Shown here piece after piece: positions 32,144-40,898 of a stretch of DNA of 64,000 nucleotides. The position numbers and the translations under genes were made by a program. Source of the stretch: Bacillus pumilus (GTDB taxonomy: Bacteria > Bacillota > Bacilli > Bacillales > Bacillaceae); NCBI RefSeq assembly GCF_003431975.1, contig NZ_CP027116.1:124001-188000 (forward strand), read 5' to 3'. Positions within the stretch are counted from its first letter, which is position 1, and the number at the start of each line of letters is the position of its first letter. Below the pieces are notes generated by a model that did not search any database, had not been told where the DNA came from, and saw only the letters and a program-made list of their open reading frames with translations.

Positions 32144-32887
32144 ATGAAGGTTAAATGTACCGTATCCTACGATGGGACACATTTTAAAGGCTATCAGGTG
32201 CAGCCTGGGCAGCGAACTGTTCAGACGGAGATCGAGTCGGCCCTTGCAAGAATGCACAAGCAGGATGAACTGATTCCGATTGTGGCTTCCGGCCGCACGG
32301 ACAGTGGTGTCCATGCGAAGGGGCAGGTTATCCATTTCGACACCCCGCTCTCGATCCCAATGGAAAGATGGCCTTTTGCCCTCAACAGTCTTCTGCCGGA
32401 TGATATCCGGGTTCTAAAGGCTGAGGAAGTGGATGAGACGTTTCATGCACGTTTTAGTGTCGTTTCGAAGGAGTACCGTTATAAGGTCTCAACGGAAACG
32501 CACCAAAATGTGTTCACGAGACAGTATGCCTGCCACTTTCCTTACCGGCTTGATGCAAGCAAAATGAGAGAAGCTTCTGGGTACCTCGTTGGCACACACG
32601 ACTTCACAAGCTTTTGTGCGGCCAATACAGAGGTTCAGGACAAGGTGAGGGAGATTTACACCCTTGAATGGGAAAACGTCTCAGACGGGCTTGAAATGCG
32701 TGTGAGAGGAAATGGTTTTTTATACAACATGGTGCGAATTATCGCTGGAACGTTACTTGAAATCGGATCTGGTAAATTTCACCCGGAAGAGATAAAAACC
32801 ATGCTTGCCGCCCGAAATCGCGAAGCGGCAGGCAAGACTGCGCCTAGTCACGGACTGTATTTATGGGAAGTTTTCTATGACAACTAA
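32144..32887 (+). CDS. truA: tRNA pseudouridine synthase A
   Basis: TruA makes pseudouridine at tRNA positions 38-40 in the anticodon arm. It has 247 residues. The catalytic aspartate is Asp53 in GRTDSGVHA, and MVRIIAGTLLEIG near the C-terminus is a second conserved block. The ATG follows AGGTGATT just after ecfT. It appears to be the last gene transcribed with the ecf module, before the promoter of rplM-rpsI. Confidence 0.95.
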   Translation: MKVKCTVSYDGTHFKGYQVQPGQRTVQTEIESALARMHKQDELIPIVASGRTDSGVHAKGQVIHFDTPLSIPMERWPFALNSLLPDDIRVLKAEEVDETFHARFSVVSKEYRYKVSTETHQNVFTRQYACHFPYRLDASKMREASGYLVGTHDFTSFCAANTEVQDKVREIYTLEWENVSDGLEMRVRGNGFLYNMVRIIAGTLLEIGSGKFHPEEIKTMLAARNREAAGKTAPSHGLYLWEVFYDN

Positions 32888-32905
32888 ACCAGGTGTAACA
32901 TGTTC

Positions 32906-32934
32906 TTGACACAGGAAGCAGAAAGTTATAAGAT
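32906..32934 (+). promoter_or_regulatory. Sigma-A promoter of rplM-rpsI
   Basis: A consensus TTGACA (32906-32911), a 17-bp spacer and TAAGAT (32929-32934) lie directly upstream of the L13 leader. Confidence 0.75.
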
Positions 32935-32948
32935 ATCATATGGTATGT

Positions 32949-32998
32949 ATTTCAACCCCACAAATAAGCCCCGGAAGACTTATCTTGTGTTTTGAAAT
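32949..32998 (+). ncRNA. L13 leader (ribosomal protein autoregulatory element)
   Basis: Three nested helices are visible: ATTTCAA with TTGAAAT, CACAA with TTGTG, and ATAAG with CTTAT, closing a CCCCGGAAGA loop. This architecture, just after a promoter and ahead of rplM, matches the L13 leader element described in Bacillales, thought to let L13 repress its own operon. Assigned from structure and position, not from a covariance search. Confidence 0.75.
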
Positions 32999-33033
32999 AG
33001 AACGTAGCATTTGATTCAAGGAAAAATCATTGA

Positions 33034-33492
<459 letters not shown>

Positions 33493-33512
33493 TTATAAGG
33501 GAGGTTAACAAT

Positions 33513-33905
33513 TTGGCACAGGTTCAATATTACGGTACAGGTCGTCGTAAAAGTTCTGTAGCGCGCGTTCGCTTAGTTCCAGGTGAAGGCCGTATCGTCG
33601 TTAATAATCGTGAAATTACTGAATACATTCCATTCGCTGCTTTAATCGAAGACGTGAAACAACCTTTGAACATCACAGAAACAGCTAACAGCTACGATGT
33701 TCTTGTAACTGTTCACGGTGGTGGATTCTCTGGTCAAGCTGGAGCAATTCGTCACGGTATCTCTCGTGCTCTTCTAGAAGTAGATCCTGAGTACCGTACA
33801 CCACTTAAACGTGCTGGACTTCTTACTCGTGACCCTCGTATGAAAGAGCGTAAAAAATACGGTCTTAAAGGCGCACGTAGAGCTCCTCAGTTCTCAAAAC
33901 GTTAA
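33513..33905 (+). CDS. rpsI: 30S ribosomal protein S9
   Basis: S9 reaches the P-site tRNA anticodon with its C-terminal tail. It has 130 residues, a TTG start after AAGGGAGG, and the invariant terminal [12 protein letters not shown] with the final Lys-Arg. [14 protein letters not shown] at the N-terminus is the family signature. Two tandem hairpins, the second a terminator, follow the stop. Confidence 0.96.
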   Translation: MAQVQYYGTGRRKSSVARVRLVPGEGRIVVNNREITEYIPFAALIEDVKQPLNITETANSYDVLVTVHGGGFSGQAGAIRHGISRALLEVDPEYRTPLKRAGLLTRDPRMKERKKYGLKGARRAPQFSKR

Positions 33906-33934
33906 TCAATTTTATATTGTATGGACGTTTTACA

Positions 33935-33957
33935 AAGGTTTGTTACAGACAAACCTT
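33935..33957 (+). other. Stem-loop preceding the rpsI terminator
   Basis: AAGGTTTGT (33935-33943) pairs perfectly with ACAAACCTT (33949-33957). It stands three bases before the main terminator hairpin and could protect the 3-prime end or act as a backup. Confidence 0.55.
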
Positions 33958-33960
33958 ATA

Positions 33961-33995
33961 AAAAAAGCATCAGCATCCTGCTGATGCTTTTTTTT
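33961..33995 (+). terminator. Rho-independent terminator after rpsI
   Basis: AAAAAAGCATCAGCA and TGCTGATGCTTTTTT pair perfectly around a 3-nt loop, with the T-run continuing. Strong and probably bidirectional. Confidence 0.93.
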
Positions 33996-34094
33996 GTGCT
34001 TTTTATGTATAGATCATGACTGGTCTCATCCACTTGGAAACGTATAAAATATGAGTATAGAAATTTTTCTGTTTAAAAAGATGGAGGTTGTCCT

Positions 34095-34610
34095 ATGAAA
34101 CTAACGACTGAAAGATGTCTCATTCGACCGTTTACTGAGGATGATTGGCAGGATGTCTATGCATATACATCTGATCCTGCAGTGATGAAGTATATTCCAG
34201 AAGGTGTTTTTTCTAAAGACGCTGCAAGGGATTTTGTCAAAAATAATAGTCATGAAAAAGCTAAGAATTTTGCTGTCTTATTAAAAGAAGATCATACATG
34301 CATCGGGCATATCGTGTTTCATCCTTACTTTGGTGAGCACACATATGAAATTGGCTGGGTCTTCAATCCTGCATATCAAAACAAAGGCTATGCTTCTGAA
34401 TCGGCTTATGCTGTACTACATCATGGCTTTCACACACTGAACTTACATCGCATCATTGCCACTTGTCAGCCTGAAAATGTGCCGTCTTGGAGGGTGATGG
34501 AGAAAATGAGGATGAGGCGAGAAGGATACTTTAAAAAATGTATACCACAAGGAAATGAGTGGTGGGATGAGTTTTATTATGCCATCTTACGAGAGGAATG
34601 GAAAACTTGA
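34095..34610 (+). CDS. GNAT-family N-acetyltransferase, RimJ/RimL type
   Basis: A 171-residue acetyltransferase of the Acetyltransf_3 group. It starts MKLTTERCLIRPFTEDDW, the usual TERLxLRP opening, and has the acetyl-CoA loop YQNKGYASESA (about residues 98-108) and the late NxxSWRVMEKMRM helix. RimJ/RimL relatives acetylate ribosomal protein N-termini, but many act on small molecules or toxins, so the substrate is unknown. The ATG follows ATGGAGGTTG. It is the first gene of an accessory patch between rpsI and ybaK. Confidence 0.85.
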   Translation: MKLTTERCLIRPFTEDDWQDVYAYTSDPAVMKYIPEGVFSKDAARDFVKNNSHEKAKNFAVLLKEDHTCIGHIVFHPYFGEHTYEIGWVFNPAYQNKGYASESAYAVLHHGFHTLNLHRIIATCQPENVPSWRVMEKMRMRREGYFKKCIPQGNEWWDEFYYAILREEWKT

Positions 34611-34707
34611 TAAGTTTTCTTGATATGAAGTGATTCGTCATTCCAAATATCTCTTGGCTTTCGCTATTGATATAATCAGATCAAATAAGCAGAAGAGAGG
34701 CATGGCC

Positions 34708-35454
34708 ATGAGGAACTTTGATGCACATTTTCATATCATTGATTTTGATTTTCCCATTCAAGAAAACCAAGGGTACACACCGCCTAGTTATGTGGTGAAT
34801 GATTATAAGAGAGACACATCTGATCTGGGGATTGTCGGTGGAGCGATTGTGTCCGGGTCATTTCAAGGCTTTGATCAAGGCTATTTGTTGAAGGCACTGG
34901 ATGAACTGGGTCCCGCTTTTTGTGGTGTGACTCAATTACCTTTTACGGCAACTGATGATGAAATTGATCATTTGAATCAACATGGGGTAAAGGCTTTACG
35001 TTTTAATGTGAAGCGGGGCGGTTCTGAGGATATTTCAAAGCTCGATTATTTTGCGAGAAGGGTGTATGAGCTGGTGGGCTGGCATAGTGAGCTCTACATA
35101 GACGCTAAGCATCTCCCTGACATTTCATCTACGCTCGAACAGCTGCCGGCCGTTTCGATTGATCATTTAGGCTTATCGGAAGAAGGCTTGCCGCATTTGC
35201 TCAAGCTAGTTGATAAAGGAGTTCGGGTGAAAGCAACAGGTTTTGGACGAGTCGATTTAAACGTTGAACATGCATTGACGTCCATTTATCAAACGAATCC
35301 TGATGCCCTGATGTTTGGTACAGACCTTCCATCCACAAGGGCGAAGCGTCCATTTGAATACGGTGATGTTGAGTTGATTCAACAGCTCTTTGATGAAAAA
35401 GCAGCTGATCACATCTTATATAAGAACGCACATCATTGGTATTTTGGTCAATAA
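34708..35454 (+). CDS. Amidohydrolase-family (TIM-barrel) metal-dependent hydrolase
   Basis: A 248-residue amidohydrolase_2-like protein. The metal-binding HxH motif appears as DAHFHIID (His7 and His9). DAKHLP and the IDHLG segment supply later ligands, and FGTDLPSTR carries the C-terminal aspartate. Such proteins hydrolyse or decarboxylate lactone, amide or dicarboxylate-type substrates; the substrate here is unknown. I use ATG 34708, 7 nt after AGAGAGG; an in-frame ATG two codons earlier crowds that site. The GNAT gene follows after 22 nt, so the two probably share a transcript. Confidence 0.75.
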   Translation: MRNFDAHFHIIDFDFPIQENQGYTPPSYVVNDYKRDTSDLGIVGGAIVSGSFQGFDQGYLLKALDELGPAFCGVTQLPFTATDDEIDHLNQHGVKALRFNVKRGGSEDISKLDYFARRVYELVGWHSELYIDAKHLPDISSTLEQLPAVSIDHLGLSEEGLPHLLKLVDKGVRVKATGFGRVDLNVEHALTSIYQTNPDALMFGTDLPSTRAKRPFEYGDVELIQQLFDEKAADHILYKNAHHWYFGQ

Positions 35455-35476
35455 TTTCATAGGAGGTGTGTGTTCA

Positions 35477-35950
35477 ATGGGATTCAGTCAACTGACGTTC
35501 AGGGAAGCCAAGCTGGATGATCTCGACAAAATCGTCTTCATGCTCGCGGATGACATGTTAGGTCAAAAAAGAGAGTGTTACACTCAACCATTATTAGAAA
35601 GCTATATCGAAGCCTTTCATTCAATAGATAGTGATCCAAATATTGAACTCATTGTTGCGTGTGATCAGAAAGAAGCTGTCGGTGTTCTTCAGTTGACCAT
35701 GACACCATTTCTTACACATCAAGGAGGATGGAGAGCATCCATCGAAGGAGTTCGTACGGCTTCGACTCATAGAGGAAAAGGAATTGGCACGATGTTGATA
35801 AAAAAGGCTATTCAACATGCAAGCGACCGAGGCTGTCATATGATTCAGCTAACAACAGACAAACAGAGACCAGATGCACGCCGTTTTTACGAAAAGTTGG
35901 GCTTTGAAGCTACGCATGATGGGATGAAGCTGCAGCTGCCTCATGAATAA
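35477..35950 (+). CDS. GNAT-family N-acetyltransferase
   Basis: A 157-residue acetyltransferase with a complete GNAT core: the acetyl-CoA pyrophosphate loop RGKGIGTML (about residues 98-106) and a terminal DARRFYEKLGFEATHDGMKL block. It resembles the group of small bacterial GNATs that act on free amino acids or antibiotics, but no substrate can be named. The start at 35477 follows AGGAGGTGTG; a longer in-frame reading runs back into the amidohydrolase gene and is rejected. A terminator follows. Confidence 0.85.
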   Translation: MGFSQLTFREAKLDDLDKIVFMLADDMLGQKRECYTQPLLESYIEAFHSIDSDPNIELIVACDQKEAVGVLQLTMTPFLTHQGGWRASIEGVRTASTHRGKGIGTMLIKKAIQHASDRGCHMIQLTTDKQRPDARRFYEKLGFEATHDGMKLQLPHE

Positions 35951-35961
35951 AAGCATCAAGC

Positions 35962-35991
35962 GGAGGGGATTCACAACCCCCTTCTTTTTTC
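35962..35991 (+). terminator. Rho-independent terminator after the GNAT gene
   Basis: GGAGGGG (35962-35968) faces CCCCCTTC (35977-35984) across an 8-nt loop and leads into a T-run. Confidence 0.75.
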
Positions 35992-36057
35992 TATCTTTAT
36001 TTCAAATATTTTTATATTGAAGAGGAGAATCTATAGTGGTTGGGAAAGGAGATACAT

Positions 36058-37056
36058 TTGAATAAAACAAAAGAAGATCTTTTGACATTTGTCATGAAAA
36101 ACAAAAAGGACGTATCAGCGACAATCATCGAAAATGAAGATGTGGTATTAGATTAGAATGGTGATCAAAAAACACCACTTGCAAGTACGGTGAAATTAAT
36201 GGTTTTGTTTCATTTTGTTAAAACCGTCTCTAACGGTGACATCAAGCTAGATGAAAAAGTGGCATTGTCTGATATAGAGCGGTTTTATATTGATAGAACA
36301 GATGGCGGTGCGCACGCGTATTGGCTGGAGGTCAATGATTTTTCTGAGCATGCGACTTTATTAGATGTCGCCAAAGGGATGATGCAAGTTAGTTCGAATG
36401 CTTGTACGGATTATTTGATTGATCGGCTGAGCTTAGAAAAGATCAATGATCAGATGAAACAAGCAGGTCTTTCAGAACATGATGAACTCATGCCGGTCAC
36501 CCCAAAGCTTTTATGGTCATCTTATGTAGCTGATCATCGGCGGGATGCATTAAAGCAAATGAGCGGTGTATCTCATGAACAATACAAATCTCTAATGAAT
36601 GAGATTTTTGATATCATGAAAAATGACCCAGAGCAAAAAAAGGCGTTAGAAGAAAAAATGATGAAAAAGAACTTATTAAGCTTGCGTATTCAATCATTAC
36701 TGACGCAAAAAATGACAAGGTCAACAACTAATCAATATGCACATTTTATGAAACGTCTACAGGATGAGCTGTTAACAACAGAAGAAAAGCGTCTTTTTAG
36801 CCAAATTGTGCTGGGAGAAACATTCAAGACGGAAACAGATCAATACCTTTGGTATAAAGGCGGAGCAACATTGTTTGTTTTCACAGCTGCTTTATATCGA
36901 AAAACAGATACATCAACTATATCCCTCTCTCTATTTATCAATGATCCGAAAGCGGACAATTCTCACTGGATTGAGGAAGTATTCAATGAATTTATACTCA
37001 CTGCAGCAGTGGACCAAAACTTTCGACAAAGATTGATTCAAGCTTTTACTAAATAA
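36058..37056 (+). pseudogene. Class A beta-lactamase-like serine hydrolase, broken by an in-frame TAG
   Basis: Reading from TTG 36058, 6 nt after AAGGAG, gives a 332-codon frame open to the TAA at 37056 except for TAG at 36154-36156 (codon 33). Downstream in the same frame are the active-site motifs of penicillin-recognising serine hydrolases: STVK (SxxK), SSN in VSSNACTDYL (SxN), and KGG in WYKGGATLF (KTG-like). Restart at GTG 36190 would begin inside SxxK and lose the catalytic serine. There is no signal peptide, so the intact form was cytoplasmic. Either a recent nonsense mutation or a sequencing error; the reading frame is otherwise undamaged. Confidence 0.75.
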
Positions 37057-37062
37057 TCATCA

Positions 37063-37092
37063 AAAAAACAGAGGGAGACACCCCTCTGTTTT
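37063..37092. terminator. Bidirectional terminator between two convergent genes
   Basis: AAAAAACAGAGGG and CCCTCTGTTTT pair around a short loop, with A-runs and T-runs on either side, between the convergent serine hydrolase remnant and the lipoprotein gene. Confidence 0.85.
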
Positions 37093-37093
37093 A

Positions 37094-37660
37094 TTATTTC
37101 TGCATGGGAAACACTTTATATACATCTTGCCGTTTCTCTTTTGACTTCACAACTCCATCAACCAGTTCCTTCTGCCAAAGCGCTACATTGTCTTGGTACT
37201 CTTTGAATGAGTGAGGGAGCTTTTTTTCTAGTTGCTGTCTATTAAACGTGACAGCTGGTTCATTGTTTGAGCTCATCTTGAGGGTTACCTGCTTAACATT
37301 ATCGACGAGGATAAAAAGTGCGAATGCGTTGTATAAATACGTTTTCTCAATCGTCTCCTTTTGATCAAACCAGTATGCGTCAAATTGTTTTTCTGTGTCA
37401 TCGGCATTTTCTTTTACTCCGTATGTAATGTCTAATGACTTTCCATCAACGATTTCAAATTCTCGAATCATACCTCCAGGAAGCTCTGATAAGATCTCAC
37501 GAATGGTTGAGTTGTCACCAAGATACGTGTTTTTGTGCTTAGAAAGCTGTTTTAATGATATATCTTCTATTCCTTTTATGCTCTTCTGCTCGGTCGCTTG
37601 ACTGTTGCATCCAGATAAGACGACTGTTAGTAGCAACAGGATATACATCCACTTCTTCAT
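37094..37660 (-). CDS. Putative lipoprotein of unknown function
   Basis: A 188-residue protein with a type II signal peptide: MKKW, a hydrophobic stretch, then lipobox LSGC with the lipidated cysteine at 18. The mature part is hydrophilic, without cysteines or a domain I recognise. It includes an EFEIVDGKSLDITYGV segment that looks beta-rich. No homologue can be named. It faces the serine hydrolase remnant across a shared terminator and lies upstream of ybaK on the opposite strand. Confidence 0.7.
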   Translation of the reverse strand: MKKWMYILLLLTVVLSGCNSQATEQKSIKGIEDISLKQLSKHKNTYLGDNSTIREILSELPGGMIREFEIVDGKSLDITYGVKENADDTEKQFDAYWFDQKETIEKTYLYNAFALFILVDNVKQVTLKMSSNNEPAVTFNRQQLEKKLPHSFKEYQDNVALWQKELVDGVVKSKEKRQDVYKVFPMQK

Positions 37661-37807
37661 GAATTTTGCCCCTTTTCTATTCTTTCTATATATAAATGTT
37701 CATTTTATCACAATTTTCCAATCCGTTAGCTCATTGATTTCCATTTACTGAACTGCATGTTTTGTTCAAACCAACGAACAATACAAAGAAAAAAAGGAGT
37801 TCAGTCC

Positions 37808-38251
37808 ATGGCAGAAGTGCTTTCATTTTATCAATTGAAAACAAAACGAGATGTCACGCTTGAAAAGAAGCTGTTGCGTACATTGTCTCTTCAACAGGTG
37901 ACGGTTGCTTCCGAGAAATTCACGAAGAAGCTGTTCCCATTTGCAGATGATCCAGCCGGTATTATGAGTGATGGCTGCATCGATTTCGCCATTGAAGCTT
38001 TTTTAGCAGGTGGGAGATACGGAGAGTCGAGTAAGTATGGTGAATCATTCGATGATATAAAGAAGCGGTCAGTTCATGAAGAAGATGAACTGGTTGAGGA
38101 GCTAGCAGGGTGTTTGCAGTCGTGGGGGAATATGTTCCGAATGGAGCGCAAGATGTCGTGTTTGTATCCATTTGCGAAGGATTTTTTAAGCGTGTGGTGG
38201 GAGGAAGGCTTTCGAGAATCAGAAAAAAGACACAAGCTTCGGCTGCATTAA
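37808..38251 (+). CDS. ybaK: Uncharacterised protein YbaK (DUF2521)
   Basis: A 147-residue protein matching B. subtilis YbaK in length and position ahead of cwlD. It begins MAEVLSFYQLKTKRDVTLEKK. It has no signal peptide or membrane segment, and its function is unknown. I use ATG 37808, 8 nt after AAAAGGAG, rather than an upstream in-frame ATG. In B. subtilis ybaK and cwlD form a sporulation operon. Here a candidate sigma-E promoter also lies right after the ybaK stop. Confidence 0.85.
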   Translation: MAEVLSFYQLKTKRDVTLEKKLLRTLSLQQVTVASEKFTKKLFPFADDPAGIMSDGCIDFAIEAFLAGGRYGESSKYGESFDDIKKRSVHEEDELVEELAGCLQSWGNMFRMERKMSCLYPFAKDFLSVWWEEGFRESEKRHKLRLH

Positions 38252-38280
38252 GCATATTTTCAGCCCTTGTCCCATATCTA
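38252..38280 (+). promoter_or_regulatory. Candidate sigma-E promoter for cwlD
   Basis: GCATATT (38252-38258), a 14-bp spacer and CATATCTA (38273-38280) fit the sigma-E pattern (KMATATT, 14-15, CATACAMT). Expression of cwlD in the sporulating mother cell is known in B. subtilis. Confidence 0.5.
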
Positions 38281-38309
38281 TAAAATAATGGTGTATGGGA
38301 GGGACAGGG

Positions 38310-39023
38310 ATGAAAAGAAAGCTGAAGTGGACAGGGTTTTTAATTGGATTTATTGTCCTCTTATTCTTATTCAGGTTTCAATTTCTAAATGATGATTCAT
38401 GGAAATCATGGAATTTGCCTCTAAGCGGGAAAATCATCTATTTAGATCCGGGTCATGGTGGTCCAGATGGCGGGGCTGTAGGGGGAGAACTGCTTGAAAA
38501 AGAGATTGCACTGGATGTGTCCATGAAGATACGTGACTATTTACAGGAGCAGGGAGCGCTTGTTCTCATGACTCGCGAGGATGATTCTGATTTATCATCA
38601 AAGAATACAAAGGGATATGCACGAAAGAAAGCAGAGGATTTAAGAAACCGGGTAAAAGCCATCAATGAGTCTGAAGCGGATCTCTATTTAAGTATTCATT
38701 TAAATGCAATTCCATCGAACAAATGGAGCGGCGCGCAGACGTTTTTTTACGGAAAGTATGAAGAGAACGAAAAGGCAGCGAAGTTCATTCAAGATGAATT
38801 ACGCAGAAATCTTGAAAACACAGATCGAAAGGCGAAGCGGATCAACGGCATTTATTTAATGCAAAATGTGACAAAGCCAGGAGCCCTTGTGGAAATTGGT
38901 TTTCTTTCCAACCCGAAAGAGGCCGGTCAGCTGGCAACGCCTAAATATCAGGATCAAATTGCTGCCTCCATTTATAAAGGTATTTTAAGATATTTGACAG
39001 AGCAAAAAGAGCCGCCTGAATAA
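38310..39023 (+). CDS. cwlD: Spore cortex N-acetylmuramoyl-L-alanine amidase CwlD
   Basis: CwlD removes peptide from cortex peptidoglycan so that PdaA can form muramic-delta-lactam, which germination hydrolases recognise. It has 237 residues from ATG 38310. An N-terminal membrane anchor at about 7-24 is followed by the amidase_3 domain: YLDPGHGGPDGGAVGG with the first zinc histidine, SIHLNA with the next, and VEIGFLSN with the catalytic glutamate. The length equals B. subtilis CwlD. An in-frame GTG 15 bases upstream is rejected because it precedes the GGGAGGGAC Shine-Dalgarno. Confidence 0.93.
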   Translation: MKRKLKWTGFLIGFIVLLFLFRFQFLNDDSWKSWNLPLSGKIIYLDPGHGGPDGGAVGGELLEKEIALDVSMKIRDYLQEQGALVLMTREDDSDLSSKNTKGYARKKAEDLRNRVKAINESEADLYLSIHLNAIPSNKWSGAQTFFYGKYEENEKAAKFIQDELRRNLENTDRKAKRINGIYLMQNVTKPGALVEIGFLSNPKEAGQLATPKYQDQIAASIYKGILRYLTEQKEPPE

Positions 39024-39126
39024 GGGGCTTTTTCCTTTTGAACGCAGGCAAACAGGACAGACATTGTAAGGATATGTATGATATACTTGGTTTGTAAACG
39101 AATTCAATAAAGGGTGAGGTTCTGCT

Positions 39127-40185
39127 ATGATCGGACAAGATGATGTGAGAAAACTAGTTGGGAAGATGGACGAACCTTTCCTTCATATACCGCTTGGTGA
39201 GCTGGATGCCATTAAGGAAATCAGCCTAAAGCCTGAAAAAGAGCATGTAAGCTTAAAAGTGGCGATTGCCAAAACGGGCACTGCTGAGCAGATGAAGCTT
39301 CAGCAAGACATCGTACAAGCTTTGAAAGCAGAGGGCGCTAATACAGTAGGACTTCGTTTTGAAGAACTGCCTCAGGAAACACTTGAAAGGTTTATGCCAG
39401 CGCAGGATGAGGAAGAAAACCTGCTCAACGCTAAAAATCCGCCTGAGTTCCTAGCGATTGCGAGTGGAAAGGGAGGCGTTGGGAAATCAACCGTTTCTGT
39501 TAACCTTGCTGTTGCGCTTGCCCGTCTAGGGAAAAAAGTCGGGCTGATTGATGCAGATATTTATGGCTTTAGTGTACCGGATATGATGGGAATCACCGTT
39601 AGACCAACAGTTAAAGGGGAAAAAATCATACCTGTGGAACGCTTTGGCGTCAAAGTGATTTCAATGGGCTTTTTTGTTGAAGAAAATGCACCGGTCATTT
39701 GGAGAGGACCGATGCTTGGTAAAATGCTAAATAATTTCTTCCATGAAGTCGAGTGGGGAGAATTAGATTACTTACTATTAGACCTGCCGCCTGGTACGGG
39801 AGATGTGGCGCTTGATATTCATACAATGCTTCCTATCTGTAAAGAAATCATTGTCACAACACCGCATCCTACAGCTGCTTTCGTTGCTGCTAGAGCAGGC
39901 GCAATGGCCCTGCAAACAGATCACGAGGTGCTGGGGGTTGTTGAGAATATGAGCTATTATGAAAGCAAAAAAACAGGTGAGAAAGAATATGTCTTTGGAA
40001 AAGGAGGCGGGGACAAGCTGGCAGAAGAGCTGCGAGTATCGGTCCTTGGTCAAATTCCTTTAAGGCAGCCTGATTGGAATGAAGATGATTTTGCTCCATC
40101 CGTCTATGATGCGACCCATCCAACGGGAGAAGTGTATCAACACATTGCGAATAAAGTCATTGAACAATTAGCAGTAAAAGCATAA
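39127..40185 (+). CDS. salA: Mrp/NBP35-family ATPase SalA
   Basis: A 352-residue P-loop ATPase. The N-terminal DUF59/MIP18-like domain covers roughly residues 1-90. The deviant Walker A KGGVGKST (115-122) and DLPPGTGDV follow. In B. subtilis SalA (YbaL) represses scoC transcription and so raises exoprotease production; other Mrp proteins carry Fe-S clusters. A CXXC pair typical of cluster carriers is not evident. The ATG follows AGGGTGAGG. The gene is followed by a perfect hairpin shared with gerD. Confidence 0.9.
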   Translation: MIGQDDVRKLVGKMDEPFLHIPLGELDAIKEISLKPEKEHVSLKVAIAKTGTAEQMKLQQDIVQALKAEGANTVGLRFEELPQETLERFMPAQDEEENLLNAKNPPEFLAIASGKGGVGKSTVSVNLAVALARLGKKVGLIDADIYGFSVPDMMGITVRPTVKGEKIIPVERFGVKVISMGFFVEENAPVIWRGPMLGKMLNNFFHEVEWGELDYLLLDLPPGTGDVALDIHTMLPICKEIIVTTPHPTAAFVAARAGAMALQTDHEVLGVVENMSYYESKKTGEKEYVFGKGGGDKLAEELRVSVLGQIPLRQPDWNEDDFAPSVYDATHPTGEVYQHIANKVIEQLAVKA

Positions 40186-40191
40186 TGAAAG

Positions 40192-40217
40192 CCCGAGTGG
40201 ATGTATGTCCACTCGGG
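40192..40217. terminator. Hairpin between convergent salA and gerD
   Basis: CCCGAGTGGA (40192-40201) and TCCACTCGGG (40208-40217) pair perfectly around 6 nt. The flanking T-run is weak on both strands, so termination may be inefficient. Confidence 0.7.
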
Positions 40218-40223
40218 TGATGT

Positions 40224-40808
40224 TTAACTACCGCTTTCTTCGCTGCCTTTTGAACCGGAATCACTGCTCTCAGATGCTGCCTTTTTGAGCTCATCTTCGA
40301 ATTTCTTTTTATAAAGAGGACTGCTTAATGTTTCTGTAATGACTTTTTCTAAGTGTTTTCTAAACTCTTTGCTTTTCACCAGTTCACCGTATTTCTTTTC
40401 CATTTCGGGATCCTTGAGAATATCCATCATTAATTGCTGATAGTCAGGGTCCTTCATTAACTGTTTTAACATCTTTTCATGCTGTTGCTGCATGGATTTT
40501 GCGAAAGTCTCGGCAAATTTAGAATCCTCAAAGACCTTCTTCCAGAACTCTTTGCCTTTATCAGAAGTCAGTGTTTTCTCTATCGTTTGCTTCACAGTTT
40601 GTTCATCCATTACCAAAGCTTCATTCATTGCCTCGTCATTTAATAACTGTTGAATGGCCTTTTTACCGTCATCTGTCTTTAATATATCGACGACCATTTT
40701 TTTCGTTTCGTCATAGTCCATATTAGATGAGGATTGGGTTTTGGGAGCACAAGCTGTTAAAGATAAAAGGAGAAAACAGCTCATTATACGCAAGATGCCT
40801 TTTGACAT
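40224..40808 (-). CDS. gerD: Spore germination lipoprotein GerD
   Basis: GerD organises germinant receptors into the germinosome cluster in the inner spore membrane. It has 194 residues. The lipobox is SLTAC with the modified cysteine at 20. The mature part is a long helical, charged region rich in Met, Glu and Lys, with repeated MxxLMKDPDYQQLMMDIL-type helices. It ends in a Ser/Gly-rich tail (SSDSGSKGSEESGS). A good sigma-G-type promoter precedes it, fitting forespore expression. Confidence 0.92.
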   Translation of the reverse strand: MSKGILRIMSCFLLLSLTACAPKTQSSSNMDYDETKKMVVDILKTDDGKKAIQQLLNDEAMNEALVMDEQTVKQTIEKTLTSDKGKEFWKKVFEDSKFAETFAKSMQQQHEKMLKQLMKDPDYQQLMMDILKDPEMEKKYGELVKSKEFRKHLEKVITETLSSPLYKKKFEDELKKAASESSDSGSKGSEESGS

Positions 40809-40840
40809 ACTGTGGCTCCTTTCGTTACATGTCTTACTTT

Positions 40841-40870
40841 TAATATGAATGTTTCACGTAAATTTATACA
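40841..40870 (-). promoter_or_regulatory. Candidate sigma-G promoter of gerD
   Basis: On the minus strand, TGTATA (40870-40865), a 17-bp spacer and CATATTA (40847-40841) match the forespore sigma-G consensus (TGAATA, 17-18, CATACTA), 33 bases upstream of the gerD ATG. Confidence 0.6.
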
Positions 40871-40898
40871 TAACAAAAATAGGGGTTGGATCAATTCA

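Noticed and set aside
34603..34619. AAAACTT/AAGTTTT palindrome at the end of the first GNAT gene as a terminator
   Set aside because: The stem is short and all-weak, overlaps the stop codon and lacks a T-run, so it is likely chance.
38295..38309. GTG start giving CwlD five extra residues
   Set aside because: It precedes the Shine-Dalgarno that serves ATG 38310, and the shorter form equals the B. subtilis length.
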